A DNA stretch of 64,000 bases from Pseudonocardiales bacterium (GCA_019247305.1 JAFAPC010000125.1:168199-232198); one strand, 5' to 3'. Counted from the first letter of the stretch, positions 18,145 to 27,598 are shown. Notes: generated by a model from the letters alone, not told the origin. Numbers and translations are program-made.

Positions 18145-18611
18145 CGACCAGGCACCTCAGGTGGACCTGCTGCCTCGGGCGCGGAGCCGATGCCCGAGGG
18201 ATGATCCTGCGTACTTCGCTCTCAATATGTCGGATACCCGGGGCAGCGGTCATCCCTTCCTCAGGCCATCTTCTGGGTACTTCACGTCCTGCAGTCCCAC
18301 TACCTCAGATGAAGTAGCTGGGATGGCTCCTACATCTGAGGGATGATTGCGGTCGACTCACCGTCGGGAACGACGACACCGGCTCCCGGAAGGTTGCCGA
18401 AAGGGTTGCCTACGGATAGCAGATTTCACTCAAAAGAATGAATGCGTCGCTGTATCAGCTGTCTGTTTACCGCGACGTCATCCCTCGACGAGGCAGGCGG
18501 CTGTCGGGACGGTGGGGCGGACGCAGACGGACTCCGCGCGCCGTGGCACTCAGGTGCGGTGTAGCCCCAGGCGCGGTGTATCCCAGGCTCTGAGGGGAGT
18601 AAGAATAACGC
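18145..18611. other. Divergent intergenic region with short hairpins
   Basis: No convincing gene. It contains a perfect 9-bp inverted repeat, CCTCAGATG at 18303-18311 and CATCTGAGG at 18333-18341. GAGGGATGAT occurs directly at 18196-18205 and 18338-18347, and the inverse TCATCCC near 18250. These may be regulatory for the sigma factor or the TIR gene. Confidence 0.45.
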
Positions 18612-19853
18612 ATGCTACCGCCAGTTCTGGAGATCTACCTGGTGTGGCACCCCGATGACCGCGCGGGGGCCCGGGCAGCGCACCAGCTGGTGAAGCATTT
18701 CCACGGTACCCTGTTCACCGGGCTGATCGGTGGGGCCATCGAGGTCTACGTGCGCTACCAGGGCTGGCGCGGGGCCACGGACGCGCCACGGCCCATTCCC
18801 GTCCCGGGCTGGCCTCCACCGAACGGGGTGGCCCAAGCGCAGTACGTCGCCGTCGTTCCGGTACTCGGCCTAGGGCTCGCCCGGGCAGTACAGCCAGGTA
18901 CTGGACCGTGGTTCGACTACCTCACCGCGCTTGTGCGCGCCGAGCGCAGCGCTGCCCGGCAGGTGCGGGTCTTCCCGCTGCTGCTGGCCGACGCGGCGGT
19001 ACTGCACGGCACGACGCTGGATCGGATCCTGGGCAGCTACCAGCGACTCGGCGCCCGCCTGCCCGCTACTGACGAGGGGCCCGACACCGGCTGGCGGCGT
19101 GAGCTGGTCCAGGGGTTGGCCCAGGTCCCCGGGCGCACCGGTGACCGGCTGCGGGTGTTCATCAGCCACACTCGGCAGGCCAGCGGTGACGGTTCCGGCG
19201 TCGCTGAGCTCACCCAAACGGTGCGCGCGGTGATCGCCGGCACCAGCCTCGCCGAGTTCTTTGACGCCCGTGACCTGCAGGCGGGCCAGCAGTGGCCGGA
19301 GGCGCTGCGCGCCAACGCCGCCCGCAGCGCCCTGCTGGCCTTGCGCACTGATCTGTACGCCAGCCGCAGCTGGTGCCAATGGGAGGTACTCGCCGCCAAG
19401 GAGCAGGGAGCACCGGTGGTCATCCTAGACGCGCTCGAGCGCGGCGAGGAGCGAGGTTCCTTCCTGATGGACCACGTCCCGCGCGTTCCCGTCCGGCGCT
19501 CGACAGCTGGCTGGGCTCACGGCGACGTCGAGGCTGGGCTCGCGGTGCTCGTCGACGAATGCCTGAAGCGCGCGCTGTGGGAGCGGCAGCGCCAGTTGGC
19601 GCTGGGACGGCCCGATCTCGACGTGGTGTGGTGGGCTCCGCATGCGCCGGAGCCGCTCACCCTCGCCCACTGGCTCATTGCGCACCAAGACACCGGAGGG
19701 TTGGCCGGCACTGGTCCGTTGCGGATTCTGCATCCGGACCCGCCGCTCGGCGCACCCGAACGGCTCGTCCTTAATCAGCTCGCTCGCCTCGGCGGGGTCA
19801 TGAGGGATCTTGATGTGATGACGCCGCGGCTGCTCGCCGCCCGCGGTGGCTGA
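18612..19853 (+). CDS. TIR-domain protein (putative NAD-consuming effector)
   Basis: 413 aa. A TIR domain begins near residue 180 (RVFISHTRQASGDGSGVAEL), followed by FFDARDLQAGQQWPEAL and RTDLYASRSWCQWEVLAAKE. E258 in WCQWE is at the position of the catalytic glutamate of NADase TIR domains. The N-terminal about 170 residues (IYLVWHPDDRAGARAAHQLV) look like a second, diverged alpha/beta domain. The C-terminal segment LRILHPDPPLGAPERLVLNQ ends the protein. The next gene, 9 nt downstream with GGGGAG before it, encodes a SLOG protein. TIR plus SLOG pairings occur in nucleotide-signalling immunity such as Thoeris, so a defence role is plausible but unproven. Confidence 0.82.
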   Translation: MLPPVLEIYLVWHPDDRAGARAAHQLVKHFHGTLFTGLIGGAIEVYVRYQGWRGATDAPRPIPVPGWPPPNGVAQAQYVAVVPVLGLGLARAVQPGTGPWFDYLTALVRAERSAARQVRVFPLLLADAAVLHGTTLDRILGSYQRLGARLPATDEGPDTGWRRELVQGLAQVPGRTGDRLRVFISHTRQASGDGSGVAELTQTVRAVIAGTSLAEFFDARDLQAGQQWPEALRANAARSALLALRTDLYASRSWCQWEVLAAKEQGAPVVILDALERGEERGSFLMDHVPRVPVRRSTAGWAHGDVEAGLAVLVDECLKRALWERQRQLALGRPDLDVVWWAPHAPEPLTLAHWLIAHQDTGGLAGTGPLRILHPDPPLGAPERLVLNQLARLGGVMRDLDVMTPRLLAARGG

Positions 19854-19862
19854 GGGGAGTGC

Positions 19863-20724
19863 GTGAGCAGCGGCCTGTTGGGTCCCGACGCCCTGCGGGG
19901 TGTGCGGGTGGGTATCTCCGTCTCCGAAAGCCCTGACCTGGGCAGACTGGGTTTCGTCGAGACGCATTTTCGGCTCGCCCTCGGCGAAATCGCCCGGGTT
20001 ATTTTGCTGGGGGGGGTTGCTCGCCTATGGCGGTCACTTGAGCCCCGAGGGCTACACCCCGTTTCTGGTGCACGAGATCGAGCGGTGGAACCGGCATGAT
20101 GAGCCCCTGTTGGTCTGCCTGGCCGCCTCAGTGCACCGCGGGACGGCGCTGACGGCCCTGCGGGAGTTCGAGCGCGACCTCGGGCTGCTCGGCCGGATCG
20201 TCTGCCTCGACCCCGACGGCGCCGAGGTCGATCCTGCTGTGGGCCGCAGCGAGGCCCCGGTGCGCATCGTCGACCCTGCCGAGCAGCGCCGGGCCCTGAC
20301 CAGCATGCGTCACTACATGCAGCAGCACACCGGTGCCCGGGTGTTCCTGGGCGGCAAGCGCAGCGGCTTCCAAGGGGAGGTCCCCGGCCTGATGGAAGAG
20401 GCGCTGCTCGCCGTGGCGGCCGAGCAGCCGATCTACCTCGCGGGTGGCTTCGGGGGTGTCACCGCGGATATCATCCGCGCGCTCGGCGTGGACGACGGCA
20501 GCTGGCTGCCCCCGGACGCCAGCGCCGAACCGCCGGACCCGCGGTGGGAGGCCGGCTACGCGCGCTTGGTCGCCCACACTACCCGGCCGCGCTGGCGCGG
20601 GCTGGGCAATGGGCTTGATGCTGCGGAGAACCGCCGGCTCGCGGCCACGCACCGGCCCAGCGACATCGCGGCCCTGGTCAGCCTGGGAATCGGGCGGCTG
20701 CGCCGGGATGGCGGTATGAGTTAA
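19863..20724 (+). pseudogene. SLOG-superfamily protein, frameshifted at a G8 tract
   Basis: Reading starts at GTG 19863 (LLGPDALRGVRVGISVSESP, then THFRLALGEIARVILLGG) and shifts at a run of eight G at 20009-20016. With seven G the frame would continue LLAYGGHLSPEGYTPFLVHE to the stop at 20722-20724. The rest carries SLOG-type Rossmann features: GARVFLGGKRSGFQGEVPG and YLAGGFGGVTADIIRALGV. SLOG domains bind nucleotide-derived ligands and often pair with TIR. As assembled it is broken. It could be phase-variable, recoded, or a sequencing error in the homopolymer. Confidence 0.78.
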
Positions 20725-20743
20725 GCCCGGCTGCGCAGCGGCG

Positions 20744-20983
20744 CTAGGGCGTTACGGCGGCGAGGAACGTGTGCCAGGCTGGGGTGGGGACGGCCAGGGC
20801 GGGGCCGTCGGGGTCCTTGGAATCGCGCACCAGGATGCGCTCCGGCGTGGACGCGACCTGGACGCAGGCGCTTCCCTTGGGGCTGTAGCTGCTGGTGCGC
20901 CAACCGACCTGGACGCAGGCGCTTCCACTGCCGCTGTAGCTGCTGGTGCGCCAGACGATGCCGTCCGGCTCAGGCGCGGTCAT
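20744..20983 (-). CDS. DUF397 domain protein with internal duplication
   Basis: 79 aa from the ATG at 20983. The segment WRTSSYS, then GSACVQV, is present twice through a perfect-period 51-nt in-frame duplication (20855-20905 and 20906-20956), followed by RILVRDSKDPDGPALAV and W-x-F, typical of DUF397. These small proteins are usually encoded beside an XRE regulator with a DUF5753 domain, as here; the two genes overlap by 14 nt. The pair probably forms a regulatory module whose target is unknown. Confidence 0.88.
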   Translation of the reverse strand: MTAPEPDGIVWRTSSYSGSGSACVQVGWRTSSYSPKGSACVQVASTPERILVRDSKDPDGPALAVPTPAWHTFLAAVTP

Positions 20984-21845
20984 CCTGGTCCTCTCGATCC
21001 CCGTAGAGCTCGGTTGCCAGGGTGGCAATCAGCTCCCGCGATTCTTCCTCGCTCAGCGCGGTCTGCGCCAGCGCCGCCAGGATGAGCCGGTAGGCCTGGA
21101 TCTCTTCCGGTTTCTCCAGGAACAGGCAGGAGGTCTCGCTCTCCAGGTACACCACCGGCTTGAACTCGGCGAACTCCAGGAAGATGAACGGCCCGGCCGT
21201 CGCGGCGTGCGCCCCGAGCGACACCGGTACCACCCGCAGCGTGATCTGGGGGCGCACCGACATCCGCAGCAGGTGGTGCAGCTGATCCGCCATCACCTCC
21301 GGACCGCCGACCGGTAACCGCAGCACCGACTCGTGCAGGTAAAAGGTGAAGCGCGGCGGCCAGTCTCGGGTGAACAGACACCGGCGGGCCAGCCGGGCGA
21401 CCACCCGCTCCTCCACCTCAGCGGCGGGCACGTTGGCGACGCGGCTGATCACCGCGCGGGCGTAGTCACCGGTCTGCAACAACCCCGGCACCAACATGGG
21501 CTGGACATCGCTGTAGTCCACCGCCTGGTCCTCGTGGTTCACCAACGTCACCAGCTGTTTGGGCAGCCGGGAGCCGTGTTGCTGCAGCCAGCCCGGGGTG
21601 TGCAGCTCCGCGCAGAGCGCGAGCACCTGATCTCGCTCCGGGCTCTTGACCCGGCACGCCCCCAGGAACGCTGCGACGTCCACCGCGCTGCCGCCGCGCT
21701 TGCCGGACAGCAACCGCGACACCCAGCTTTCTGACCAGCCGAGCAGACGCGCGGCTTCCTTGTTGTTCAGCCCGGCGCGCCCCATCGCCTGGCGCATCCG
21801 CTCACCCAGCTCCCGGCTGCGTACCGTGGGCTCCCGATCTCGCAT
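20970..21845 (-). CDS. XRE-family regulator with DUF5753
   Basis: 291 aa. The ATG at 21845 has GGGGAGG six to ten bases upstream, so the longer upstream frame is not used. The N-terminal HTH spans about residues 9-50 (LGERMRQAMGRAGLNNKEAA, then LLGWSESWVSRLLSGKR). The DUF5753 sensor-like region follows (LVPGLLQTGDYARAVI, FYLHESVLRLPVGG, VVPVSLGAHAATAGPFIFLE). It is the usual partner of DUF397 proteins in actinomycetes, where some pairs influence development or antibiotic production. The target here is unknown. Confidence 0.92.
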   Translation of the reverse strand: MRDREPTVRSRELGERMRQAMGRAGLNNKEAARLLGWSESWVSRLLSGKRGGSAVDVAAFLGACRVKSPERDQVLALCAELHTPGWLQQHGSRLPKQLVTLVNHEDQAVDYSDVQPMLVPGLLQTGDYARAVISRVANVPAAEVEERVVARLARRCLFTRDWPPRFTFYLHESVLRLPVGGPEVMADQLHHLLRMSVRPQITLRVVPVSLGAHAATAGPFIFLEFAEFKPVVYLESETSCLFLEKPEEIQAYRLILAALAQTALSEEESRELIATLATELYGDREDQDDRA

Positions 21846-22025
21846 GACAACCTCCCCCACTGTGGGTCCTCGACCCGGTGTGCGGCGCGGGATCCCCCCT
21901 GCGGCCCTGGGTCTTTCGGCGGAGGCTATGGCGTGTCCCGTGGACAATGACAGCATCCGCGTTCCTCGGCGCGTGTCGCTCTCTGTGCGCGGCCCTCTTG
22001 CCTAGGCCGGTCACCTGGAGTATTG

Positions 22026-22041
22026 CCGAACATGTGTTCGA
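22026..22041. promoter_or_regulatory. LexA/SOS-box-like site
   Basis: CGAAC-ATGT-GTTCG at 22027-22040, flanked C and A, matches the actinobacterial LexA box pattern CGAAC-N4-GTTCG. It sits just ahead of the DUF222-HNH coding region. In mycobacteria several 13E12 (DUF222-HNH) genes have such boxes. Confidence 0.6.
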
Positions 22042-22054
22042 TATTGACTGTGAT

Positions 22055-23623
22055 GTGGGATGGGACTGGCCGCCCCCGCCGGCCACCACGCCACCTGAGG
22101 AGGTCATCGACTGCCTGGTCGAGGACCAGCCCGGCACTGTCGAGCCGGTGCGGTGGTCGGAGTATGTGCCGGATGGTCTGTTGGCCGACATGTTGAGTTA
22201 CCCCGCTGATACTGGTCCGGAGCATCGGGAGTTTGAGGCGCTGGAGCGGATCGGGGCGTGGGAGCGGGTGATGGCTTGGGCGCAGGCTAGGCAGTTCCGG
22301 GAGATCGCGTCGTTCATGTCCTGTGCGGAGGCTCGTAATGCGGCTTTGGGTGCCAGTTCGTCGCAGGCGCATGAGTCGGCGGTGGCTGAGGTTGGTTTGA
22401 TGTTGCGGGTCTCGGCGGGTACTGCGGCTGCGCGGGTGGGGGATGCTTGGTCGCTGTGTACTCGGTTGCCGGGGACGTTGGCGGCGCTGGAGCAGGGTCG
22501 GATCACCCTGGCGAAGGCTCGGGTCATCGATGCGGAGACCGCGAACCTGGCCGAGGAGCACACGGCGGCGGTCGAGCGCCAGGTGTTGGCTAGGGCGCGG
22601 GGGCAGACTCCGGGGCAGCTGCGTGCTGCGACGCGTCGGGCGGTGCTCACGGCTGATGCTGCGGCTGCGCGGAAGCGGGCTGAGCGGGCTCGGCGGGAGC
22701 GGGGGGTGCGGATGTGGCCCGAGCCTGAGGGGATGGCCACGCTGTCGGCCTACCTGCCTGCCGAGGACGCCGTCGGTGTGTTCGCGGTGCTGGATGAGTA
22801 TGCCCGCCACAGCGCAGTCCCCGGGGATGAGCGCAGCATGGAGGCCCGCCGCGGTGACGCCCTGGTGGATCTGGTGCTCAACCCCACTGGTTATGCCAGC
22901 GAGAGCACCCGGACCGCACGCGAGCACACCGCTCAGGAGCCGAGCGGCCGGCAGAACACCCCAGACCCCTCGAGCGCCGGCGCCTCGACTCCCCGTGCCT
23001 CAGGACACGCTCGCGACCACACCCCGACCGGGCCCGTGCCCGATTCGGCGGGCTGCCGCTGCACCTGCGGGCAGTGCCGACGCGGCGGGGGCGTGGATAT
23101 CCGGGTCACCATCCCCTACACCGCGCTGCTGGGTGCTGATGAGCTGCCCGGCGAGCTTGCTGGGTACGGGCCGATCCCCGCTGCGGTGGCCCGGGATCTC
23201 GCCGCCGGGGGCACCTGGCGGCGTACCCTCACCGACCCCGCCTCCGGCCGGCCCGTGGACTATGGCACGACCCGCTATCGCCCGCCCACCCACCTCGCCG
23301 GATTAGTGATCACCCGGGACCAGACCTGTCAGTTCCCCGGTTGCCGGGTACCGGCGCACCGCTGCGACCTCGACCACGGCGTTGCGTATGATCCCGCGAC
23401 CGGCACCGGCTCGACCAGCGACACCAACCTCGGTCCCAAGTGCCGGCGACATCATCAGGTGAAACAAACTCCCGGCTGGTCAGTTACTCAGCACCCCGAC
23501 GGCTGCACGACCTGGATCACGCCCAGCGGGCACCAGTATCACTCCCAACCACCACCCCTGACCGACCCTGAACCACTCACCACCCACCCGACACCCGATC
23601 CAGACCAGCCCCCACCCTTCTGA
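22055..23623 (+). CDS. DUF222 / HNH endonuclease domain protein (13E12-like)
   Basis: About 522 aa from a GTG just after the SOS-like box; the true start is uncertain, and an ATG at 21947 would place the box inside the gene. The DUF222 region includes ERIGAWERVMAWAQARQFRE and DAETANLAEEHTAAVERQVL. A Pro/Thr-rich linker follows, and then the HNH nuclease motif LVITRDQTCQFPGCRVPAHR, then CDLDHGVAYDP, TNLGPKCRRHH and GTTRYRPP. A nuclease role is suggested by the HNH motif, but the cellular role of the family is unclear. Abundant in actinomycete genomes, these behave like repeated accessory genes. Confidence 0.85.
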   Translation: MGWDWPPPPATTPPEEVIDCLVEDQPGTVEPVRWSEYVPDGLLADMLSYPADTGPEHREFEALERIGAWERVMAWAQARQFREIASFMSCAEARNAALGASSSQAHESAVAEVGLMLRVSAGTAAARVGDAWSLCTRLPGTLAALEQGRITLAKARVIDAETANLAEEHTAAVERQVLARARGQTPGQLRAATRRAVLTADAAAARKRAERARRERGVRMWPEPEGMATLSAYLPAEDAVGVFAVLDEYARHSAVPGDERSMEARRGDALVDLVLNPTGYASESTRTAREHTAQEPSGRQNTPDPSSAGASTPRASGHARDHTPTGPVPDSAGCRCTCGQCRRGGGVDIRVTIPYTALLGADELPGELAGYGPIPAAVARDLAAGGTWRRTLTDPASGRPVDYGTTRYRPPTHLAGLVITRDQTCQFPGCRVPAHRCDLDHGVAYDPATGTGSTSDTNLGPKCRRHHQVKQTPGWSVTQHPDGCTTWITPSGHQYHSQPPPLTDPEPLTTHPTPDPDQPPPF

Positions 23624-23647
23624 GCTTCAGCAGGGTCCGAGAATCTA

Positions 23648-24091
23648 TCACCCAAACAGGTGGTTGATGAGGTCGTCGCCGATGCCGAATCCGGCTCCAG
23701 TGGCGATGGCCCGGCCGACGCCGCCGCCCAGAAAGCGCTGCAGCATCCCGCCGCCACCTGGGTACCCGGGCTGCGGATACTGCGGCGGCGGAACCTGCTG
23801 CTGGTACGGCATCTGCTGATACGGCATCTGCGAGGAGGCCGGTGGGGACGGGACCTGGAGTTGGGTGGCCGCGAAACCGTGGATGGCCTGGAGCAGGCCG
23901 CTGACCTGGTTCTGCTCCTCCTTGATACCGAGGGCGATCTCCCGCAGGTCCAGCATCCACTCGCGGGCGTTCTGGTCGCCCGCCTGCGCGGCCAGCTGAA
24001 GCTTCTGGGCCAGTGCGGTCAGGGCCTGGATGGTTTGCTGGCTCTGGCTTTCCAACTGGCGGTAATTCTGCTCGATCGTCTCGACATCCAT
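23648..24091 (-). CDS. Hypothetical protein with coiled coil and Gly/Pro/Gln-rich tail
   Basis: 147 aa. The N-terminal about 70 residues are helical and Gln/Glu-rich (MDVETIEQNYRQLESQSQQT), suggesting a coiled coil. A low-complexity Pro-Tyr-Gln segment (MPYQQMPYQQQVPPPQYPQ) precedes a glycine-rich hydrophobic end (GGGVGRAIATGAGFGIGDDL). I do not recognise a family. The GC frame pattern and its clean fit between neighbours suggest it is real, although an overlapping frame on the same strand is also open. It converges on the HNH gene. Confidence 0.65.
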   Translation of the reverse strand: MDVETIEQNYRQLESQSQQTIQALTALAQKLQLAAQAGDQNAREWMLDLREIALGIKEEQNQVSGLLQAIHGFAATQLQVPSPPASSQMPYQQMPYQQQVPPPQYPQPGYPGGGGMLQRFLGGGVGRAIATGAGFGIGDDLINHLFG

Positions 24092-24155
24092 CCGCCCAGC
24101 CTTTCAGACAGTCAACCCCACTGACCCCGGGACCCCCGGCAACGCCCGCAGCGGC

Positions 24156-25314
24156 TTACCTCGGTCCCCGTGGCAAGGTCAGGGCAACCTCAGCGTCGCT
24201 GATGGCAATACCCAGACTGGTGCCGTTGGCGTCCATGAGCAGTCGGGTGATGTGTCGTATCCCGGTGCCCGCGCGGGTGGCGAGTTCCGCCGCCGTGACC
24301 CTGCTCTAGATGTGCGGGATGTAGATGTGCGGGCTGCGGGTGACGTGCACGCCGGCGCGCATCGCCTCGGCATCCACACCGGTGGGCGACCGTCCAGGAG
24401 ATCTCACCTCGACCCGGTCGGAGAGCACGAACACGCGGGTTGCACCGGGGATCGTGTAGTCGCGGTGCACCAGCGCGTTCACCACGGCCTCGCGCAGCGC
24501 CGCCATCGGGATCTCTATTGCGCTTCTCCTGCTCGAACCCGACGATCTCGTGACCAGTCCTGAGGTAGAGCCGCAAGAACGTCTCAATCTGGGCGATGAC
24601 GCTGAGCAATGGGCCGTGCAAGTCCTTGCGGTCGATGAAGTCATCGCCGATGTCAGTGCCGGCCAGTGCACCGACGACGACACGGGACGATTCGAGCGTG
24701 GCCTGTGGGCGCCGGCCGAACAGCACGAGCCCACCCACGGTGGGGTGGGAGCCGTCGTACATCCGCCATGCTCGCAGCAGCCTTGCCAGATCGTCGTCGA
24801 GATCTGGCTGGTTAGTGTCATCGGGGTACCGGGAGACTGCATCGAGATCCAGATCGGCCAAATCGAGTCGCGGGAGTGGCTGCTCGTCGTAAAACAGGGA
24901 ACGCGCCGCTTGGAAGAGCCTGAGCAGCTCCTCCCGACTGGCCCGACGACATCGGGTTCCAGATCAGATATAGTAACGGCCCTCGTTAGTGGAATAGGGT
25001 CGCTGGTCGCCCTTGGGTATGTTGAGTACAACGACGTCCTTACCGTCCAGCCTGACAATCTCAGATACCACCGTGACCGGGGGTGAACAGCTCTGGAATG
25101 CGACGTCATCCACCTTCAAGAGCAGTTGGTCGGTATCGGAAATGCCGAGGACGCTGCGGTCTTTGGCGACCCCAATCACGAGTTGCCCGCCGTCGCTGTT
25201 GGCGAAACAGACGAGATCCTTGGCGAGTTCACTGTTGTGCCCGACGGCTTCCTGGAAGTCGGTATGCGGGCCCTCCCAGCGGAGGATACGATCACGCAAC
25301 TCGTCAGGCATCAT
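24156..25314 (-). pseudogene. AlbA_2 / ATP-binding transcriptional regulator, multiply disrupted
   Basis: The 5' part (MMPDELRDRILRWEGPHTDF, VCFANSDGGQLVIGVAKD, RPYSTNEGRYYI) is an AlbA_2/Schlafen-like DNA-binding domain. Three lesions follow. TGA at 24964-24966 replaces an expected Arg codon, and the same frame then continues ADLDLDAVSRYPDD. A frameshift near 24510-24520 moves to MAALREAVVNALVHRDYTIP. A stop follows SPHIYIPH, beyond which ATRAGTGIRHITRLL is still readable to a TAA at 24156. Intact relatives pair AlbA_2 with an HATPase-like domain. It is not functional as assembled. Confidence 0.8.
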
Positions 25315-25386
25315 CTATGCCACCATATTCAGCACCGGGCGGCAGCACGAAGGTGAGCACGCCCGGTGGGTGCAGGTGCAGGTCCA

Positions 25387-25430
25387 CACTGTGCCAGATG
25401 ACACTGTGCCAGATGACACCTGGCAGATGG
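25387..25430 (+). repeat. Short tandem repeat, 15-nt units
   Basis: CACTGTGCCAGATGA at 25387-25401 and again at 25402-25416, with a degenerate third copy to 25430. It lies in the 277-nt gap between the dead AlbA_2 gene and the MerR gene. Flanking GTGCCA and TGGCAC give inverted symmetry. Confidence 0.8.
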
Positions 25431-25533
25431 CACTAGAGGGCACGTCCGGCAACGAGGTCACGGGTGCATCCTCCCCGATGCGACCCTGCTGCCGGCGCCT
25501 GACCCGGCAGGTATCCCACGGTTCTCGGGGTAT

Positions 25534-25559
25534 GTGACAGCGACACTGTCGCGTATAAT
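25534..25559 (+). promoter_or_regulatory. Promoter with inverted-repeat operator for the merR-fadAB operon
   Basis: A consensus -10 TATAAT at 25554-25559 and GTGACA at 25534-25539 flank the inverted repeat GCGAC-ACT-GTCGC (25540-25552). A second partial repeat, ACAGT-TAT-ACTGT, lies just downstream. The first transcribed gene is a MerR regulator, so autoregulation through this site is likely. Confidence 0.6.
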
Positions 25560-25591
25560 ACAGTTATACTGTTACATCAGAAGGGTCGCTA

Positions 25592-26389
25592 GTGGCCGAC
25601 GAGCTGACCATCGGGGAGCTGGCCGCGCGGACCGGGATCAGTGTGCGCACTATTCGGTTCTACGCCGGGATGGGCCTGATCCCACCACCGGCGGTGCGCG
25701 GTCGGTTGGGCCTGTATGACGAACGCCACGTGGCCCGTCTGGAGCTGGTTCGCGACTTACAGCGGCTGGGGTTCACGCTGACGGCGATTGAAGGCTATCT
25801 TGCCCGGATCCCGCTGGAGCGCTCCCCCGAGGACCTCGCTTTGCACCGCGCGCTGCTCGCCCCGTGGTTGCCTGAGCAGCCCGAGACGGTGAACCGGGCC
25901 GAACTCGACGTGCGCGCCGGGCGGAACCTGCACGATGACGAGCTGGCCCGGCTGGTGACGTTGGGCGTGATCCGCCGGGATGGGGCCCGGCGGGATGGGA
26001 CGCAGAGCTGGACGCTGAGCAGCCCCGACATGCTGGGCTATGGGCTGAGCCTGCTCGACACCGAGCTGGACTTCGCAGTCCAGCTGGCCGCCAAGCAGAT
26101 CATCGAACGGCACACCAGCGCCTTGGCCAGTGAATTAGTCGAGCTGTTTCACACCACCGTGCTCCGGGAGTACCGCGAGCGCGGGCGCCCGCCCGAGCTG
26201 CGTAAAACGCTGATCACCCTGCTGGAACGGCTCAAACCGATCACCGTGGATGGCGTGGTCACCAATTTTCAGCTCGCCGTCAACCGCGCGATCCGCGAAT
26301 CGGCGGTGCCCTCCCCAGCCCACAACAGCGAGATCACAACAAGTGAGACCACAACAGTGAGACCAAGACAGGAAGTCCGTCATGAGTGA
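25592..26389 (+). CDS. MerR-family transcriptional regulator
   Basis: 265 aa from GTG 25592, with GAAGGG upstream. The N-terminal winged helix reads [20 protein letters not shown], then AGMGLIPPP, then [20 protein letters not shown]. The long C-terminal part has no recognised ligand motif and no metal-type cysteines. The last 8 nt overlap the fadA ATG, so it is cotranslated with the beta-oxidation genes and probably regulates them, sensing an acyl-CoA or fatty acid (inference). The inverted repeat at its promoter supports autoregulation. Confidence 0.88.
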   Translation: MADELTIGELAARTGISVRTIRFYAGMGLIPPPAVRGRLGLYDERHVARLELVRDLQRLGFTLTAIEGYLARIPLERSPEDLALHRALLAPWLPEQPETVNRAELDVRAGRNLHDDELARLVTLGVIRRDGARRDGTQSWTLSSPDMLGYGLSLLDTELDFAVQLAAKQIIERHTSALASELVELFHTTVLREYRERGRPPELRKTLITLLERLKPITVDGVVTNFQLAVNRAIRESAVPSPAHNSEITTSETTTVRPRQEVRHE

Positions 26390-27593
26390 AGCATTTCTTT
26401 ACGATGCCGTGCGCACCCCGCGAGGCAGGGGCAAGCCCACCGGCGCGCTGCACAGCGTCAAGCCGATCTCCCTGGTCACCGGTCTGATTGACGAGCTGAG
26501 CCGCCGACACCCGAGCCTGGACCCGGCGCGTATCGACGACATCGTGCTCGGGGTGGTCACTCCCGTGGGCGACCAGGGCGGGGATCTTCCGCGCGCCGCC
26601 GCGCTGGCCGCCGCCTTGCCCGACACGGTGGCGGGACTGCAGATCAACCGGTTCTGCGCCTCGGGCCTGGAGGCGGTGAACCTCGGCGCGATGAAAGTGC
26701 GTTCGGGCTGGGAGGACCTGGTGCTCACCGGGGGTGTCGAGTCGATGTCTCGGGTGCCGATGGGCTCCGACGGCGGCCCGATGGCGATGGACCCAGAGAC
26801 CGCCTACGCCACGCAGTTCGTCCCGCAGGGCATCAGCGCCGATCTGATCGCCACCATTGAGGGCTTCACCCGCGATGACGTCGACTCCTACGCCGTGGAG
26901 TCGCAGCAGCGCGCCGCGAAGGCGTGGAGCAACGGGTACTTCCAGGCTTCGGTCGTGCCGGTGCGTGACCGCACGGGCACCGTGGTGCTGGACCGTGATG
27001 AGCACCTGCGCCCGGATACCACCCTGGCGGGCCTGCGCGCGCTCCCGCCGTCCTTCGCTGAGCTCGGCGAGCAGGCCGGATTCGACGCCGTCGCGTTGCA
27101 GCGTTATCACTGGGTGCAGCGCATCGAGCACGTGCACCACGCCGGTAACTCCTCGGGGATCGTCGATGGCGCGGCGCTGGTGGTGGTCGGCTCTGAGCAG
27201 GTCGGGCGGGATCTCGGGCTGGCCCCGCGGGCCCGGATCGTGGCCGGCGCGGTCACCGGTGAGGAGCCGACGATCATGCTGACCGGCCCGGCGCCCGCCA
27301 CCCGTAAGGCGCTGGCCAAGGCCGGCCTGACGATGGACCAGATCGATCTGGTGGAGATCAATGAGGCCTTCGCTGCGGTGGTGCTGCGCTTCATGCGGGA
27401 GATGGACGTGCCCCCCGAGCGGGTCAACGTCAACGGTGGCGCGATCGCCATGGGTCACCCGCTGGGCGCCACCGGCGCGATGATCCTGGGCACCCTGATC
27501 GACGAGCTGGAGCGCCGCGACCTGCGGTACGGCCTGGCCACGCTGTGTGTCGGCGGCGGCATGGGCATCGCCACCATCATCGAGCGGGTGTGA
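26382..27593 (+). CDS. fadA: Acetyl-CoA acyltransferase (thiolase) FadA
   Basis: 403 aa. Last step of fatty-acid beta-oxidation, cleaving 3-ketoacyl-CoA. Catalytic residues are visible: C92 in [16 protein letters not shown]359 in [15 protein letters not shown], and C389 in TLCVGGGMG. The ATG lies inside the end of merR, and fadB begins 6 nt after its stop, giving a merR-fadA-fadB operon. Length and motifs are normal for the family. Confidence 0.95.
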   Translation: MSEAFLYDAVRTPRGRGKPTGALHSVKPISLVTGLIDELSRRHPSLDPARIDDIVLGVVTPVGDQGGDLPRAAALAAALPDTVAGLQINRFCASGLEAVNLGAMKVRSGWEDLVLTGGVESMSRVPMGSDGGPMAMDPETAYATQFVPQGISADLIATIEGFTRDDVDSYAVESQQRAAKAWSNGYFQASVVPVRDRTGTVVLDRDEHLRPDTTLAGLRALPPSFAELGEQAGFDAVALQRYHWVQRIEHVHHAGNSSGIVDGAALVVVGSEQVGRDLGLAPRARIVAGAVTGEEPTIMLTGPAPATRKALAKAGLTMDQIDLVEINEAFAAVVLRFMREMDVPPERVNVNGGAIAMGHPLGATGAMILGTLIDELERRDLRYGLATLCVGGGMGIATIIERV

Positions 27594-27598
27594 CGGTG

